Part shown: one piece after another, positions 42,029 through 50,349 of the stretch | Position numbering within the stretch: position 1 is the first letter of the stretch | Layout of the letters: each line of letters starts with the position of its first letter | NCBI RefSeq assembly: GCF_042665195.1 | Contig: NZ_JBHTBW010000081.1 | Coordinates: forward strand, 1-64,000 | From: Laceyella putida | GTDB lineage: Bacteria; Bacillota; Bacilli; Thermoactinomycetales; Thermoactinomycetaceae | DNA length: 64,000 nucleotides | Reading direction: 5' to 3' | The notes under the pieces: model-generated | The model's database searches: none | What the model saw: only the letters and a program-made list of their open reading frames with translations | What the model was told of the DNA's origin: nothing | Translations under genes and position numbers: made by a program

Positions 42029-43636
42029 TTACTGCAAGTCGACTTTCTCCAGGGAAAGCTCATTCGTCGGGTGTGTCTTGAATCCAGTCACTTCTTTTTT
42101 CGCCGCATATGGCACGGTGGCATGGGCGATCGGCACCCATGGCGCATCTTGCTTGATGATTTCCTGCGCTTTCGCATACAGGTCGGCCCGCTCTTTTTCG
42201 TCGCTGGACTCTTGCGCTTTGATCAGGAGATCATGCAACTCGTCGTTTTTGTAGAAAGCGATGTTCCCGGCGTCCGGCGTGCGGGTGTTGTCTTTGTCCA
42301 GCAGAACGTACAAGAAGTTGTCCGGGTCCCCATTGTCCCCGTTCCAGCCGAACAAGGCCATTTGATGCTCGCCTTTCCCCGTTTTGTCCAAGTAGATTTG
42401 CCAGTCGTAGGTCACGATTTTCACTTTGACCCCGATTTTGGCCAAATCGGCTTGGATGTACTCGGCCACTTTCTTGCCGTCCGGCATGTAGGGGCGCGGC
42501 GCGGTCATCGCATAGAACTCCACTTCAAATCCGTCCGGATAGCCGGCTTCCGCCAACAGTTGTTTCGCTTTGTCCAGGTTGAATTCATAATCTTTCACAT
42601 TTTTGTTGTAACCCAACATGAAGTCCGGCATGGGGTTGACGGCCGGTTTGGCCAAACCGGAGTAGAAGTTTTTGATCAGCGCTTCTTTGTTGACCGCATG
42701 GTTGATCGCTTGGCGCACTTTCGGATTGTCAAACGGTTTCTTCTCAGTATTAAACGCCAAGTAGCCGACGTTCATGCCCACTTGCTTAAAGACTTGCAAT
42801 TTGCTGTCTTTTTCGGCCGGCCCCACATCACTGGGATTCAAGCCGTCAATGATGTCCACGTCACCCGATTTGAGCGCCGTGAAGCGCGCGGCGTTGTCCG
42901 GGATTACTTTGAAGATGACTTTGTCCAGCTTCGGTTCCCCTTTTCTCCAGAAATCGGGGTTTTTCTCAAGCGTGATCGTGTCATTCTTCTTCCACTCTTT
43001 AAACTTGAACGGCCCCGTGCCGATCGGATGCTGGGCGAAAGCGGCCGGGTCTTTCTTCACCGCCGTTGGCGAGGCGATCCCAAACGCGGACATCGCCAGG
43101 TTTTGCAAGAAGGGCGCTTGCGGGGAAGTCAGCTCGAATTTGACCGTGTACTCATCCACCGCGGTCACGCTCTTGATCTTATGTCCCGCATCCCCTTTAT
43201 ATCCGCCGAACATATACCCGTAGTAAGAGAAGTCGCCGCCCTTGTGCTCCGGATGGCTCTTGTCGGCCCAACGTTCAAAGTTGTAAACCACGGCATCCGC
43301 ATTGAATGGGGTGCCGTCGTGGAACTTCACGTCTTTGCGCAGTTTGAAGGTCCACACTTTGGCGTCCGCGCTCACTTCCCAGCTTTCGGCCAAGCTTGGC
43401 ACCACATCGGTGTTGCCGTCCGCGTATTCCACCAAGTTGTCAAAAATCTGATCAGTCACCTTGGTTGATTCGCCATCGGTCACTTGAATCGGATCAAGCA
43501 ACTTGGCATCTTCCCCGCGACCGTAGATCAAGGTTTTGGCACCGGAATCGGCGCTTTTCTTCTCCACACAGCCGACTAAAACAGATGAAAAAATAAAAAT
43601 TGCCAGCAAAGGTAACAGCCATAACCGTTTTTTCAT
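42029..43636 (-). CDS. oppA: Oligopeptide-binding lipoprotein (SBP_bac_5)
   Basis: 535 residues. Lipoprotein signal with lipobox LVGC (Cys near 23). The solute-binding family 5 signature is present: FDNLVEYADGNTDVVPSLAE, SWEVSADAKVWTFKLRKDVK, FHDGTPFNADAVVYNFERW and IGTGPFKFKEW. It captures peptides outside the membrane and delivers them to OppBC. The position in the middle of the operon (after oppF, before oppB) with AAAGGAGG at its start suggests strong translation. Dipeptide or nickel/haem-peptide specificity cannot be decided. Confidence 0.92.
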   Translation of the reverse strand: MKKRLWLLPLLAIFIFSSVLVGCVEKKSADSGAKTLIYGRGEDAKLLDPIQVTDGESTKVTDQIFDNLVEYADGNTDVVPSLAESWEVSADAKVWTFKLRKDVKFHDGTPFNADAVVYNFERWADKSHPEHKGGDFSYYGYMFGGYKGDAGHKIKSVTAVDEYTVKFELTSPQAPFLQNLAMSAFGIASPTAVKKDPAAFAQHPIGTGPFKFKEWKKNDTITLEKNPDFWRKGEPKLDKVIFKVIPDNAARFTALKSGDVDIIDGLNPSDVGPAEKDSKLQVFKQVGMNVGYLAFNTEKKPFDNPKVRQAINHAVNKEALIKNFYSGLAKPAVNPMPDFMLGYNKNVKDYEFNLDKAKQLLAEAGYPDGFEVEFYAMTAPRPYMPDGKKVAEYIQADLAKIGVKVKIVTYDWQIYLDKTGKGEHQMALFGWNGDNGDPDNFLYVLLDKDNTRTPDAGNIAFYKNDELHDLLIKAQESSDEKERADLYAKAQEIIKQDAPWVPIAHATVPYAAKKEVTGFKTHPTNELSLEKVDLQ

Positions 43637-43767
43637 ACACTTTCCTCCTTTTCATGATCCTTGATGGATAAATTGACTGGTGACGTCGCTTCTCCCCTCA
43701 CCTCCTTTGGCGAAAAAGCCGTTTCCCAAATGTCTGAATATTTCTTCGACGTGGCGCCGCTCCCACT

Positions 43768-44739
43768 CTACCCTTGCTTATCCAGCAAGTGGCAAGCCAC
43801 AAAATGGCCTCCACCCGCATCTTTAAAGGTGGGGCGCGCTTCTTTGCAGATCTCCATCACATGGGGACAGCGCGGATGAAACGCACATCCCCGTGGCGGA
43901 TCGGCCGGACTGGGCACATCCCCCGTCAAGATGATGCGCTCTTTTTTGGCTTGGGGATCCGGCACCGGCACCGCGGACAGGAGCGCCTCCGTATAGGGAT
44001 GGAGCGGCTTCTTGTACAGTTCGTCACGGGGGGCCAGTTCAACCAAGCGACCCAGGTACATCACGCCAACCCGGTCGCTGATATGCTTCACCACACTGAG
44101 ATCATGCGCGATGAAAATATAAGTCAGTTCAAATTGTTCCTGCAAATCCATCATCAGGTTTAGCACCTGGGATTGGATGGAGACGTCGAGCGCCGACACC
44201 GGTTCATCCGCGATAATCAACTTGGGCCGGGTGGACAGCGCCCGGGCAATCCCAATCCGTTGCCGTTGGCCGCCGCTGAACTGGTGGGGATACCGTCCGC
44301 CGTGAATATGATTCAACCCCACCACGTGGAGCAGTTCCTGCACTTGCTCCTTCCGTTCTTTGGCGTTGCCCAACCCATGCACGATCAAAGGCTCTTCCAA
44401 GATGGTTGAAATTTTCTGACGCGGATTGAGCGAAGCGAAGGGGTCTTGAAACACCATCTGCAAATCCCGCCGCGCTTGCCGCATTTCCTCCGGCTTGAGC
44501 TGAAACAATTTCTTTCCGGCGAACTCCACTTCTCCCGCCGTCGGTTCGTACAAGCGCATAATGGTGCGACCCGTCGTCGATTTGCCGCAACCGCTTTCTC
44601 CGACCAACCCCAGGGTCTCCCCCGGCTCCACCGAGAAGCTCACATCATCAACGGCAACGACCTCCCCCACTTTGCCGCCCAGGACCCCGCCATGGATGGG
44701 AAAGGTTTTCTTCAGGTTGCGAACATCAAGTAGTGCCAT
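43768..44739 (-). CDS. oppF: Oligopeptide ABC transporter ATPase OppF
   Basis: 323 residues. Walker A GESGCGKSTTGR, Q-loop FQDPFASLNPRQ, signature FSGGQRQRIGIARAL, Walker B LIIADEPVSALDVS, H-loop FIAHDLSVVKHI, and the C-terminal oligo_HPY motif with CAFHPRCPHVMEIC. The four-Cys-type tail and P-rich region are typical of OppD/F. It overlaps oppD by 14 nt, with AAGGAGG inside oppD. Confidence 0.94.
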   Translation of the reverse strand: MALLDVRNLKKTFPIHGGVLGGKVGEVVAVDDVSFSVEPGETLGLVGESGCGKSTTGRTIMRLYEPTAGEVEFAGKKLFQLKPEEMRQARRDLQMVFQDPFASLNPRQKISTILEEPLIVHGLGNAKERKEQVQELLHVVGLNHIHGGRYPHQFSGGQRQRIGIARALSTRPKLIIADEPVSALDVSIQSQVLNLMMDLQEQFELTYIFIAHDLSVVKHISDRVGVMYLGRLVELAPRDELYKKPLHPYTEALLSAVPVPDPQAKKERIILTGDVPSPADPPRGCAFHPRCPHVMEICKEARPTFKDAGGGHFVACHLLDKQG

Positions 44740-45718
44740 GAATCGATTCCTCCTTCTGATGCAAGAAGCAACGGCTCACATGCCCCTCCGTAACGGAAAT
44801 CAACACGGGGCCCGCCTCATTGCAAATGTCCATCACATGCTCGCATCGCGGAGCGAACCGGCACCCCTTCGGCATCTCGTACGGGTTGGGCACTTGTCCC
44901 GGAATGGCATACAACCGTTCCTTTTGCTCATCTAATTTGGGAATCGATTGCAACAACCCTTGGGTGTAAGGATGTTGGGGCTGGCTGAACAAGCGGTAGC
45001 GATCGGTTTCCTCCACCACTTGTCCGGCATACATCACCACAATCCGGTCGCACATCTCGGCCACAACGCCAAGATCATGCGTAATCAAGAGGATCGCCGT
45101 GCCAAACTCTTTGTTCAACAGCTTCATCAATTCCAAAATCTGCGCTTGGATGGTGACATCCAACGCCGTTGTGGGCTCATCGGCAATCAGCAGGCGCGGG
45201 TTCAATATCATGGCCATGGCAATCATGACCCGCTGCCTCATCCCGCCGGACAACTGATGCGGATACTCATCCAAAATCCCTTTGCGGGAAATCCCGACCT
45301 TGTGCAAAATCTCTTGCGCAAGCGCCCGGGCTTCCCCATTGCCGCTCTTCCGATGCGCGCGAATCGCTTCAATCAGTTGATTGCCTATCGTAAACAGCGG
45401 ATTCAAAGAGGTCATCGGCTCTTGAAAGATCATCGCCATATCTTTCCCGCGGATTTGCCGCAACTCCCGTTGGCTTAACTTGGTCAGATCCGTGCCTTGA
45501 AACAGGATCGATCCGTCCACAATCTTGCCGGGCGGCTGGGGTACCAGGCCCATCACCGCCAGCGAGGTTACGCTTTTACCGCAGCCGGATTCGCCTACCA
45601 GGCCAACGATCTCCCCTTCACGTATGGTGAGATCCAGACCATCCACTGCCTTCACCACGCCTTTATCGGTAAAAAAATGCAACTTTAAGTGCTGAATCTC
45701 TAACACAGGTTGGGTCAT
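44726..45718 (-). CDS. oppD: Oligopeptide ABC transporter ATPase OppD
   Basis: 330 residues. Walker A GESGCGKSVTSLAVMG, Q-loop FQEPMTSLNPL, signature LSGGMRQRVMIAMAM, Walker B LLIADEPTTALDVT, H-loop ITHDLGVVAEM and C-terminal CRFAPRCEHVMDIC. First gene of the operon; GAGGTGAT precedes the ATG and a plausible promoter lies at 45782-45811. Gene order D-F-A-B-C differs from the A-B-C-D-F order of the Bacillus opp operon and is closer to some dpp-type loci. Confidence 0.94.
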   Translation of the reverse strand: MTQPVLEIQHLKLHFFTDKGVVKAVDGLDLTIREGEIVGLVGESGCGKSVTSLAVMGLVPQPPGKIVDGSILFQGTDLTKLSQRELRQIRGKDMAMIFQEPMTSLNPLFTIGNQLIEAIRAHRKSGNGEARALAQEILHKVGISRKGILDEYPHQLSGGMRQRVMIAMAMILNPRLLIADEPTTALDVTIQAQILELMKLLNKEFGTAILLITHDLGVVAEMCDRIVVMYAGQVVEETDRYRLFSQPQHPYTQGLLQSIPKLDEQKERLYAIPGQVPNPYEMPKGCRFAPRCEHVMDICNEAGPVLISVTEGHVSRCFLHQKEESIHGTT

Positions 45719-45781
45719 TGGATCACCTCAGGGATAGCTCATAATAAATGAATTGGGAATGTACTGAATGATTGCCTGTTT

Positions 45782-45811
45782 TTTATAATGAATAAAATAT
45801 TATTAACTCAA
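45782..45811 (-). promoter_or_regulatory. Promoter of the opp operon
   Basis: On the minus strand TTGAGT (45811-45806), an 18-nt spacer, TATAAA (45787-45782), within a very AT-rich 190-bp region. The transcript would begin about 55 nt upstream of oppD. Confidence 0.55.
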
Positions 45812-45914
45812 TATATTCTACCAATTAATTTAATACTCCTTCAACAATTATTTTTATACATCTCATAAATTGGATTAGTATGACCTATTTAAAAATATTG
45901 CCAATTCATTATGG

Positions 45915-45947
45915 GATGAGTGGCGTCTCGAGGAGACGCCACTCATC
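45915..45947 (-). terminator. Terminator-like perfect hairpin after pdxK
   Basis: GATGAGTGGCGTCTC / GAGACGCCACTCATC, a 15-bp perfect stem with a 3-nt loop, 5 nt beyond the pdxK stop. No U-tract follows, so it may act as an mRNA-end stabiliser as well as a terminator. Confidence 0.7.
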
Positions 45948-45952
45948 CGTCA

Positions 45953-46768
45953 TCAACGGCTTGCTCCATAGACGCGGTGCGCCGCATGGAGGGTAGGGCC
46001 GACATACTGGTTCAATGGGAACGAATGACGGATCGCTTCGGTAATAAAGTCTTTAGCGGTTTCAATCGCTTCGCGCACTGGCCGTCCCTTGGCCAATTCA
46101 GCCGTGATCGCCGCCGAATAAGTGCAACCAGCTCCATGGGTGTAAGTGGTTTCAATGCGGTCGCTTTCCAGCACGTCAAAGGCATGTCCATCATACAGGA
46201 CATCGACCGCCGCTTGATGTTGCAGCTTGCCACCGCCTTTCACGACGACGATTTGTGCCCCCAACGCGTGGATGCGGGCTGCCGCCTCTTTCATCTGCTC
46301 TACCGTCGCAATCGGTCCAAGCTTGCTTAATTGCCCCGCTTCAAACAGGTTGGGTGTCACCACGGTCGCCTTCGGAACCAATACTTCACGCAACGCGTCC
46401 GCCAATTCCGGGTGCAGCACCTCATCCGTTCCCTTGCAAACCATCACGGGATCAATCACCGCGGGCACCCCTGTCTTGTCAATCGTTTCCGCCGCCAGTT
46501 CGATCAGTTCCACCGATCCCAGCATCCCCGTTTTCAAGGCATGAATGCCAATGCCGTCGACAATCGTTTTCAACTGTTCACGCACGACCTCAATGGAAAT
46601 GGGAAAAACCAAATGATCCCAGTTGTTCTCCGGGTCCATCGCCACAATCGTGGTCAACGCGGTCATGCCGTAGACATTGCGCTCTTGAAATGTTTTTAAA
46701 TCGGCTTGGATTCCCGCTCCGCCGCTGCTGTCCGATCCAGCAATTGTTAAAGCTTTATATACCGCCAT
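45953..46768 (-). CDS. pdxK: Pyridoxine/pyridoxal/pyridoxamine kinase (ThiD-type)
   Basis: 271 residues. The sequence KALTIAGSDSSGGAGIQADL, YGMTALTTIVAMDPENNWDH and GIHALKTGMLGSVELIELAA is very close to Bacillus subtilis PdxK as I recall it, and distinct from true ThiD (which lacks the VAMDPENNWDH region). The ribokinase-fold ATP motif is ETTYTHGAGCTYSAAITAEL with catalytic Asp/Cys nearby (HGAGCT). It phosphorylates vitamin B6 vitamers and can also act on HMP. GGGGGG precedes the ATG. Single gene. Confidence 0.93.
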   Translation of the reverse strand: MAVYKALTIAGSDSSGGAGIQADLKTFQERNVYGMTALTTIVAMDPENNWDHLVFPISIEVVREQLKTIVDGIGIHALKTGMLGSVELIELAAETIDKTGVPAVIDPVMVCKGTDEVLHPELADALREVLVPKATVVTPNLFEAGQLSKLGPIATVEQMKEAAARIHALGAQIVVVKGGGKLQHQAAVDVLYDGHAFDVLESDRIETTYTHGAGCTYSAAITAELAKGRPVREAIETAKDFITEAIRHSFPLNQYVGPTLHAAHRVYGASR

Positions 46769-46903
46769 AAAAATCCCCCCTGTATCCTAAAAACAAATCA
46801 ATCTCTACGCTCCATCATACCTTATATTGCCAAGGCGAAAAAGATCCTCCAACACCGCAGGCGCTATATAAAGATCGGCTTTTAAAGAGTGCGCGCTTTT
46901 TTG

Positions 46904-47326
46904 TTATACATGAAGGATTACCGGATCGCTTTCACCCGAGTATCTCCAATAGCCCACAAACTCATTTCCATTGCCTGCACCCGAAATGTAAGGAGTTAGC
47001 CAGTCTAAGAAATCATCTACTTTCTGGTACCAGGAGGAAGGAAGATTGGTTCGGATGGAGACACGATACTCATCTCCTGGTCCATATTGGTACATACTCG
47101 AATCTGGGATGCTTGCGAACATTCCTTGATCCATAAAAGGAAAAAGAAGCCATTCTTGCTTATAAGGATCTTTTTGGAAAAAAGGATGGTCTGGTAGCTT
47201 AAAAGGGGGATTATACTCGTCTTCTGGATTTCGTTTTTCTTGATCAATCATGTATTCGAGAATGTCTATAATCTCAGAAGGTGTATCTTCTTTTAGATGA
47301 AAAGCTAATACGACTTCGATTGCCAA
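46904..47326 (-). CDS. Conserved-looking small soluble protein
   Basis: 140 residues starting at TTG 47326, chosen because GAGGTGG lies 6-8 nt upstream; the open frame to 47461 has no site. It is rich in aromatic and acidic residues (PFKLPDHPFFQKDPYKQEWL, FLDWLTPYISG) and ends FVGYWRYSGESDPVILHV. I do not recognise a family. It is flanked by pdxK and the ThyX-like gene, and may be an immunity-type or metabolic accessory protein. Confidence 0.6.
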   Translation of the reverse strand: MAIEVVLAFHLKEDTPSEIIDILEYMIDQEKRNPEDEYNPPFKLPDHPFFQKDPYKQEWLLFPFMDQGMFASIPDSSMYQYGPGDEYRVSIRTNLPSSWYQKVDDFLDWLTPYISGAGNGNEFVGYWRYSGESDPVILHV

Positions 47327-47596
47327 TGTTCCCACCTCTGTTTTTTCTCTAATTCTAAAACATGCCGACCCCCATTTTAAGAGTTTATCTCGTATCCTGA
47401 TGGAAATCATAGAGATGCGCTGCAATCCAAGTGAGGTATGGTTCAGGAAAAGCCGTGGCAAACCATCTCCCGACGGCTTTTGTTGCGTTCATTGCTTTCT
47501 CTCCATCTCTGCGATAGAATGGCCTGTCTGGAAGAGGATACTAAGCCGGGGTGATTTTTGTTAGAATGAAATGATGAATCAGGAGGGATGGAAAAG

Positions 47597-49084
47597 ATGA
47601 ACACGGAGCATAAAGTGGATTTGACCCGCTATGTATCCAATTTGGATCAAAATGTCTACACCATTTTCAACTTGCCGGAAGAAGTGATTGCCGTGATCTT
47701 CGCTTATGTGAGCCGCAGCCCGCTCAGCTTTCGCGACAATCTGGCCAAGTTGCTCGCTGACGATGAACTGGCGGTGAATGAGCAAAGCGGCGGACTCGCC
47801 ACATCTTATTCTGAAAAAGCGGCGCGCTTCCATGAGAAATGGGTCGTCGGCTATGGGCATTCCAGTGTCGCGGAGCATGCGGTTGCCCATATCGGAATTG
47901 AAAAAATCAGCCGCCTCGCTTCCGCTGAGCTGGAACTGGCCAACTCCTTCAACAGCTTTACGGAATACAGCCAACGTTACCAGCGCCCGAAACGGGGAGA
48001 ATTCTACATACCGGAAGAACTGGAGCAACATCCCGAGTTGAAAGCCAAATATCTCACGCTGAACGATCAGGCCTACGACACGTACGAAGCGTTGATGCAA
48101 GGGCTTATCCATTACCTGCGGCAGGCCGTACCGCGGGCGGATGGGGAATCGGACCGGGCCTATCAATCGCGCGTGGAAAAAATCGCGTTTGAAGACGCGC
48201 GCTATGTGCTCACCTTGGGCACCTTGACCAACTTGGGCATGACCGGGAACGGCCGCGCCCTTCGCGACACACTGGTGTCCCTCCTGTCCAGCGAACTTGC
48301 GGAATGCCATCAGCTGGCCCGCGATATGGAGAAAGAAATCAGCAAGGTGATCCCCACGCTACTCAAATATGTGCGGCCCAACGAGTATGTGCTGGGGGCG
48401 CGGCATAAGCTGAACGAACGGTTTGCCTCCCTGCAACCAAGCGGCCAAGCCATCGCGGGGCCGCGCGCCCGGTTCACCCAGATGCCCGAGTACCACGACG
48501 CCCTGACTGCGTTGGCCACCCATCTCCTCGTCAGCCATGCCGGCCTCACGTATGAAGCGGCCCAAGCCAAAGCGGAGGCCCAAACGCTGGCCGAACTGGA
48601 ACAAGTGGCCCATGATGCCTTGGCGGACTTGCGATTCTTCGATAATCCGCTGCCCGAACTGCAACATCTTCATTACCACATGGAGTTGGTCATCTCGGAG
48701 GCCAACTGGCATCAACTGTTGCGCCATAATCGGCGCGCTCACTTCAGCTTTGGCAAACCCACGATTTCTCTGGGTTATACGGTTCCGCCCCATGTTGCCG
48801 CCGCCGGATTGACGGATCGTTATACCGCCTTGATCCAGGAGGCGGAAGCGCTTGTGCGCGAATTGTCCGATTGGAATCCGACCATCGCCGCATACGCGGT
48901 CACCAACGCCCATCACCGCCAAGTCACGTGCACGGCCAGCTTATGGGAACTCTACCATCTGATCAATTTGCGCACTTCCGCCGAAGCCCAGTGGGACATT
49001 CGCGATACCTTTGAGCAACTGCATGAACAACTGCAAGCCGCGCACCCGGTGTTGGCCCAATATGCGAAGCGCCGGATGGGCTGA
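47597..49084 (+). CDS. Tandem ThyX-like (flavin-dependent thymidylate synthase-like) protein
   Basis: 495 residues from ATG 47597 (GGAGG 11 nt upstream; ATG 47588 is too close to it). Two ThyX-like halves are visible. The N-half has SSVAEHAVAHIGIEKI then FTEYSQRYQRPKRGEFYIP, matching the SxxEH and (N)xxSxRY...FYIP elements, but the RHR flavin motif is replaced by ELELANS. The C-half has WHQLLRHNRRAHFSF and LGYTVPP, and ends LINLRTSAEAQWDIR, the classical ThyX C-terminal pattern. Canonical ThyX is a 210-250-residue homotetramer making dTMP from dUMP with FAD and methylene-THF. Here the active-site motifs are shared between halves, so activity is uncertain. Confidence 0.8.
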   Translation: MNTEHKVDLTRYVSNLDQNVYTIFNLPEEVIAVIFAYVSRSPLSFRDNLAKLLADDELAVNEQSGGLATSYSEKAARFHEKWVVGYGHSSVAEHAVAHIGIEKISRLASAELELANSFNSFTEYSQRYQRPKRGEFYIPEELEQHPELKAKYLTLNDQAYDTYEALMQGLIHYLRQAVPRADGESDRAYQSRVEKIAFEDARYVLTLGTLTNLGMTGNGRALRDTLVSLLSSELAECHQLARDMEKEISKVIPTLLKYVRPNEYVLGARHKLNERFASLQPSGQAIAGPRARFTQMPEYHDALTALATHLLVSHAGLTYEAAQAKAEAQTLAELEQVAHDALADLRFFDNPLPELQHLHYHMELVISEANWHQLLRHNRRAHFSFGKPTISLGYTVPPHVAAAGLTDRYTALIQEAEALVRELSDWNPTIAAYAVTNAHHRQVTCTASLWELYHLINLRTSAEAQWDIRDTFEQLHEQLQAAHPVLAQYAKRRMG

Positions 49085-49090
49085 TTGTGA

Positions 49091-49396
49091 GCGGGACTCC
49101 TTTAGGCGAGAGGGAGTACTCAAGATAATGACCAACCTTAGAGGAAGAAGATTTTTGCCTGTACCCTGTGGGTGAAAGCGGAGTGACTGGGAGCTGTTAA
49201 TCAAGCGGAGTGCCGAACGAAGGAAAAAAGCGGGCAACGGAGCGATAGCGACAACGAATGTGATTGTTGCCCGCGCCGGAGTTCGGTGACGGAGCACCTT
49301 CCCGACAAAGCGACCATGGAACGCAGACTCAAAAATCGACTCCGGGGTCACTTTGTCAGCAAGCTCGGGACTCCTTCATACGGGGGAGTCCTTTTT
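49091..49396 (+). ncRNA. Structured terminator-embedded element, copy 1
   Basis: Starts 7 nt after the ThyX-like stop with a hairpin (ACTCC / GGAGT) and ends with GGACTCC / GGAGTCC plus TTTTT. The core contains CCTGTACCCTGTGGGTGAAA, TGACTGGGAGCTG, a long stem GCGGGCAAC / GTTGCCCGC, the pair CCGAAC / GTTCGG and CAGACTCAAAAATCGACTCC. Near-identical core sequence recurs at 56157-56447 (minus strand) and, more diverged, at 61397-61687. Loops vary while stems are kept, as for an RNA. It has no coding potential. Class unknown to me; an IscB/HEARO-type RNA or another mobile structured RNA should be tested. Confidence 0.7.
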
Positions 49397-49528
49397 GCAT
49401 GGAGAAATCATCGCGCTTTTATCCAGATCCGCGTCTCTTTTTCCCGCCTTTCGATGTATAATGAAACTAGGAGTTTTTTACACTAGGCATAGGTGATCAC
49501 GATGATCAGACGAGAGGGGATTGTCCGC

Positions 49529-49861
49529 ATGTCTAAAGCGTTTGCCCGTGAAGAGCTGATATCCGCCAGTGAATTGATGGAGATCGGCAAGGAACAATTG
49601 TTCGAAGAGAAGCTGCACGCTTTTCAAAAATTGGGATTGGTGCACAATAACGAGCTTCGTGCTGTCATTTTAGATATCAAAGCCTATGAGCAGCTGTTGG
49701 ACCGCTTGGAAGAATTGGAAGAGATGCATGAAGATATGCGCCTTGCCGACGAATTGACGGAACGCTTGAACATCGCCAGTACCGATTGGATCGAAAAACC
49801 GCAAGCCCAAACCCGGCTCAACTTCTTATCACAACTGGTAGAAAACAAAGGAACCCCTTGA
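49529..49861 (+). CDS. Antitoxin (Phd/YefM-like)
   Basis: 110 residues from ATG 49529 (AGGGGA 9 nt upstream). It has an N-terminal DNA-binding-type segment (ISASELMEIGKEQLFEEKLH, then RAVILDIKAYEQLLDRLEEL, the Phd-like AVILDIKAYEQLLD pattern) and an acidic C-terminus that would wrap the toxin. The stop TGA overlaps the start of the toxin gene, typical of type II pairs. It probably represses its own operon. Confidence 0.78.
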   Translation: MSKAFAREELISASELMEIGKEQLFEEKLHAFQKLGLVHNNELRAVILDIKAYEQLLDRLEELEEMHEDMRLADELTERLNIASTDWIEKPQAQTRLNFLSQLVENKGTP

Positions 49862-50229
49862 TGATGAAAGAGGTTTATCATCCATCTTTTCGCGATGACC
49901 TCGCTTTTCTGTATACGGTACTGGGAAAAAAGCGATTCCAGGAATGTTTGATGCAGATCGATAAAGCCATTGAGCAAGTCTTGCGCAATCCTGCGAAAGC
50001 CGCGCCGCTCAGATACGCCCCCTTGACCGGTTTCCGCAAAAAAAAGTTTTTTTCCGTCGCCCGGCCACGCAAAAAGCAGCGCCCCAATATGCGCTTAATC
50101 TACCGTTATGCGCCGACGGAGCAAACGATCTACTTCTTGTCTGTCGGCTTGCGCATTGCGGGGCTCCCCAAAAATCCCGATGATGTTTATTCGCGCGCAC
50201 GCGAACGCGATTTGTCCCACTGGGAATAA
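49861..50229 (+). CDS. RelE/ParE-superfamily toxin
   Basis: 122 residues from the ATG at 49861, which overlaps the antitoxin stop (TGATG). It is basic, with VYHPSFRDDLAFLYTVLGKK, a PLRYAPLTGFRKKKFFSVA core strand and MRLIYRYAPTEQTIYFLSVG, the beta-sheet pattern of RelE/ParE. RelE-type members cut mRNA on the ribosome; ParE-type members poison gyrase; which applies is unclear. Followed by a strong bidirectional terminator. Confidence 0.8.
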   Translation: MMKEVYHPSFRDDLAFLYTVLGKKRFQECLMQIDKAIEQVLRNPAKAAPLRYAPLTGFRKKKFFSVARPRKKQRPNMRLIYRYAPTEQTIYFLSVGLRIAGLPKNPDDVYSRARERDLSHWE

Positions 50230-50288
50230 ATGAAATATTGCCAATGATATGAATTCGATCCACACACTATCACATCAACACAAAAAAA

Positions 50289-50332
50289 GTTGCTGACCCC
50301 CGTTGAAAGCGGTCTTGTCAGCAACCTTTTTT
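50289..50332. terminator. Bidirectional terminator
   Basis: GTTGCTGAC / GTCAGCAAC, a 9-bp stem flanked by AAAAAAA on the left and CTTTTTT on the right, so it serves both the toxin gene and the minus-strand response regulator gene. Confidence 0.93.
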
Positions 50333-50349
50333 ATGTCTGATTCCCGTCT

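Noticed and set aside
41819..43468. Plus-strand open frame of 549 codons
   Set aside because: It lies over oppA and oppB in reverse; the GC-rich codon usage of those genes leaves the complementary frame open. No motifs and no ribosome site.
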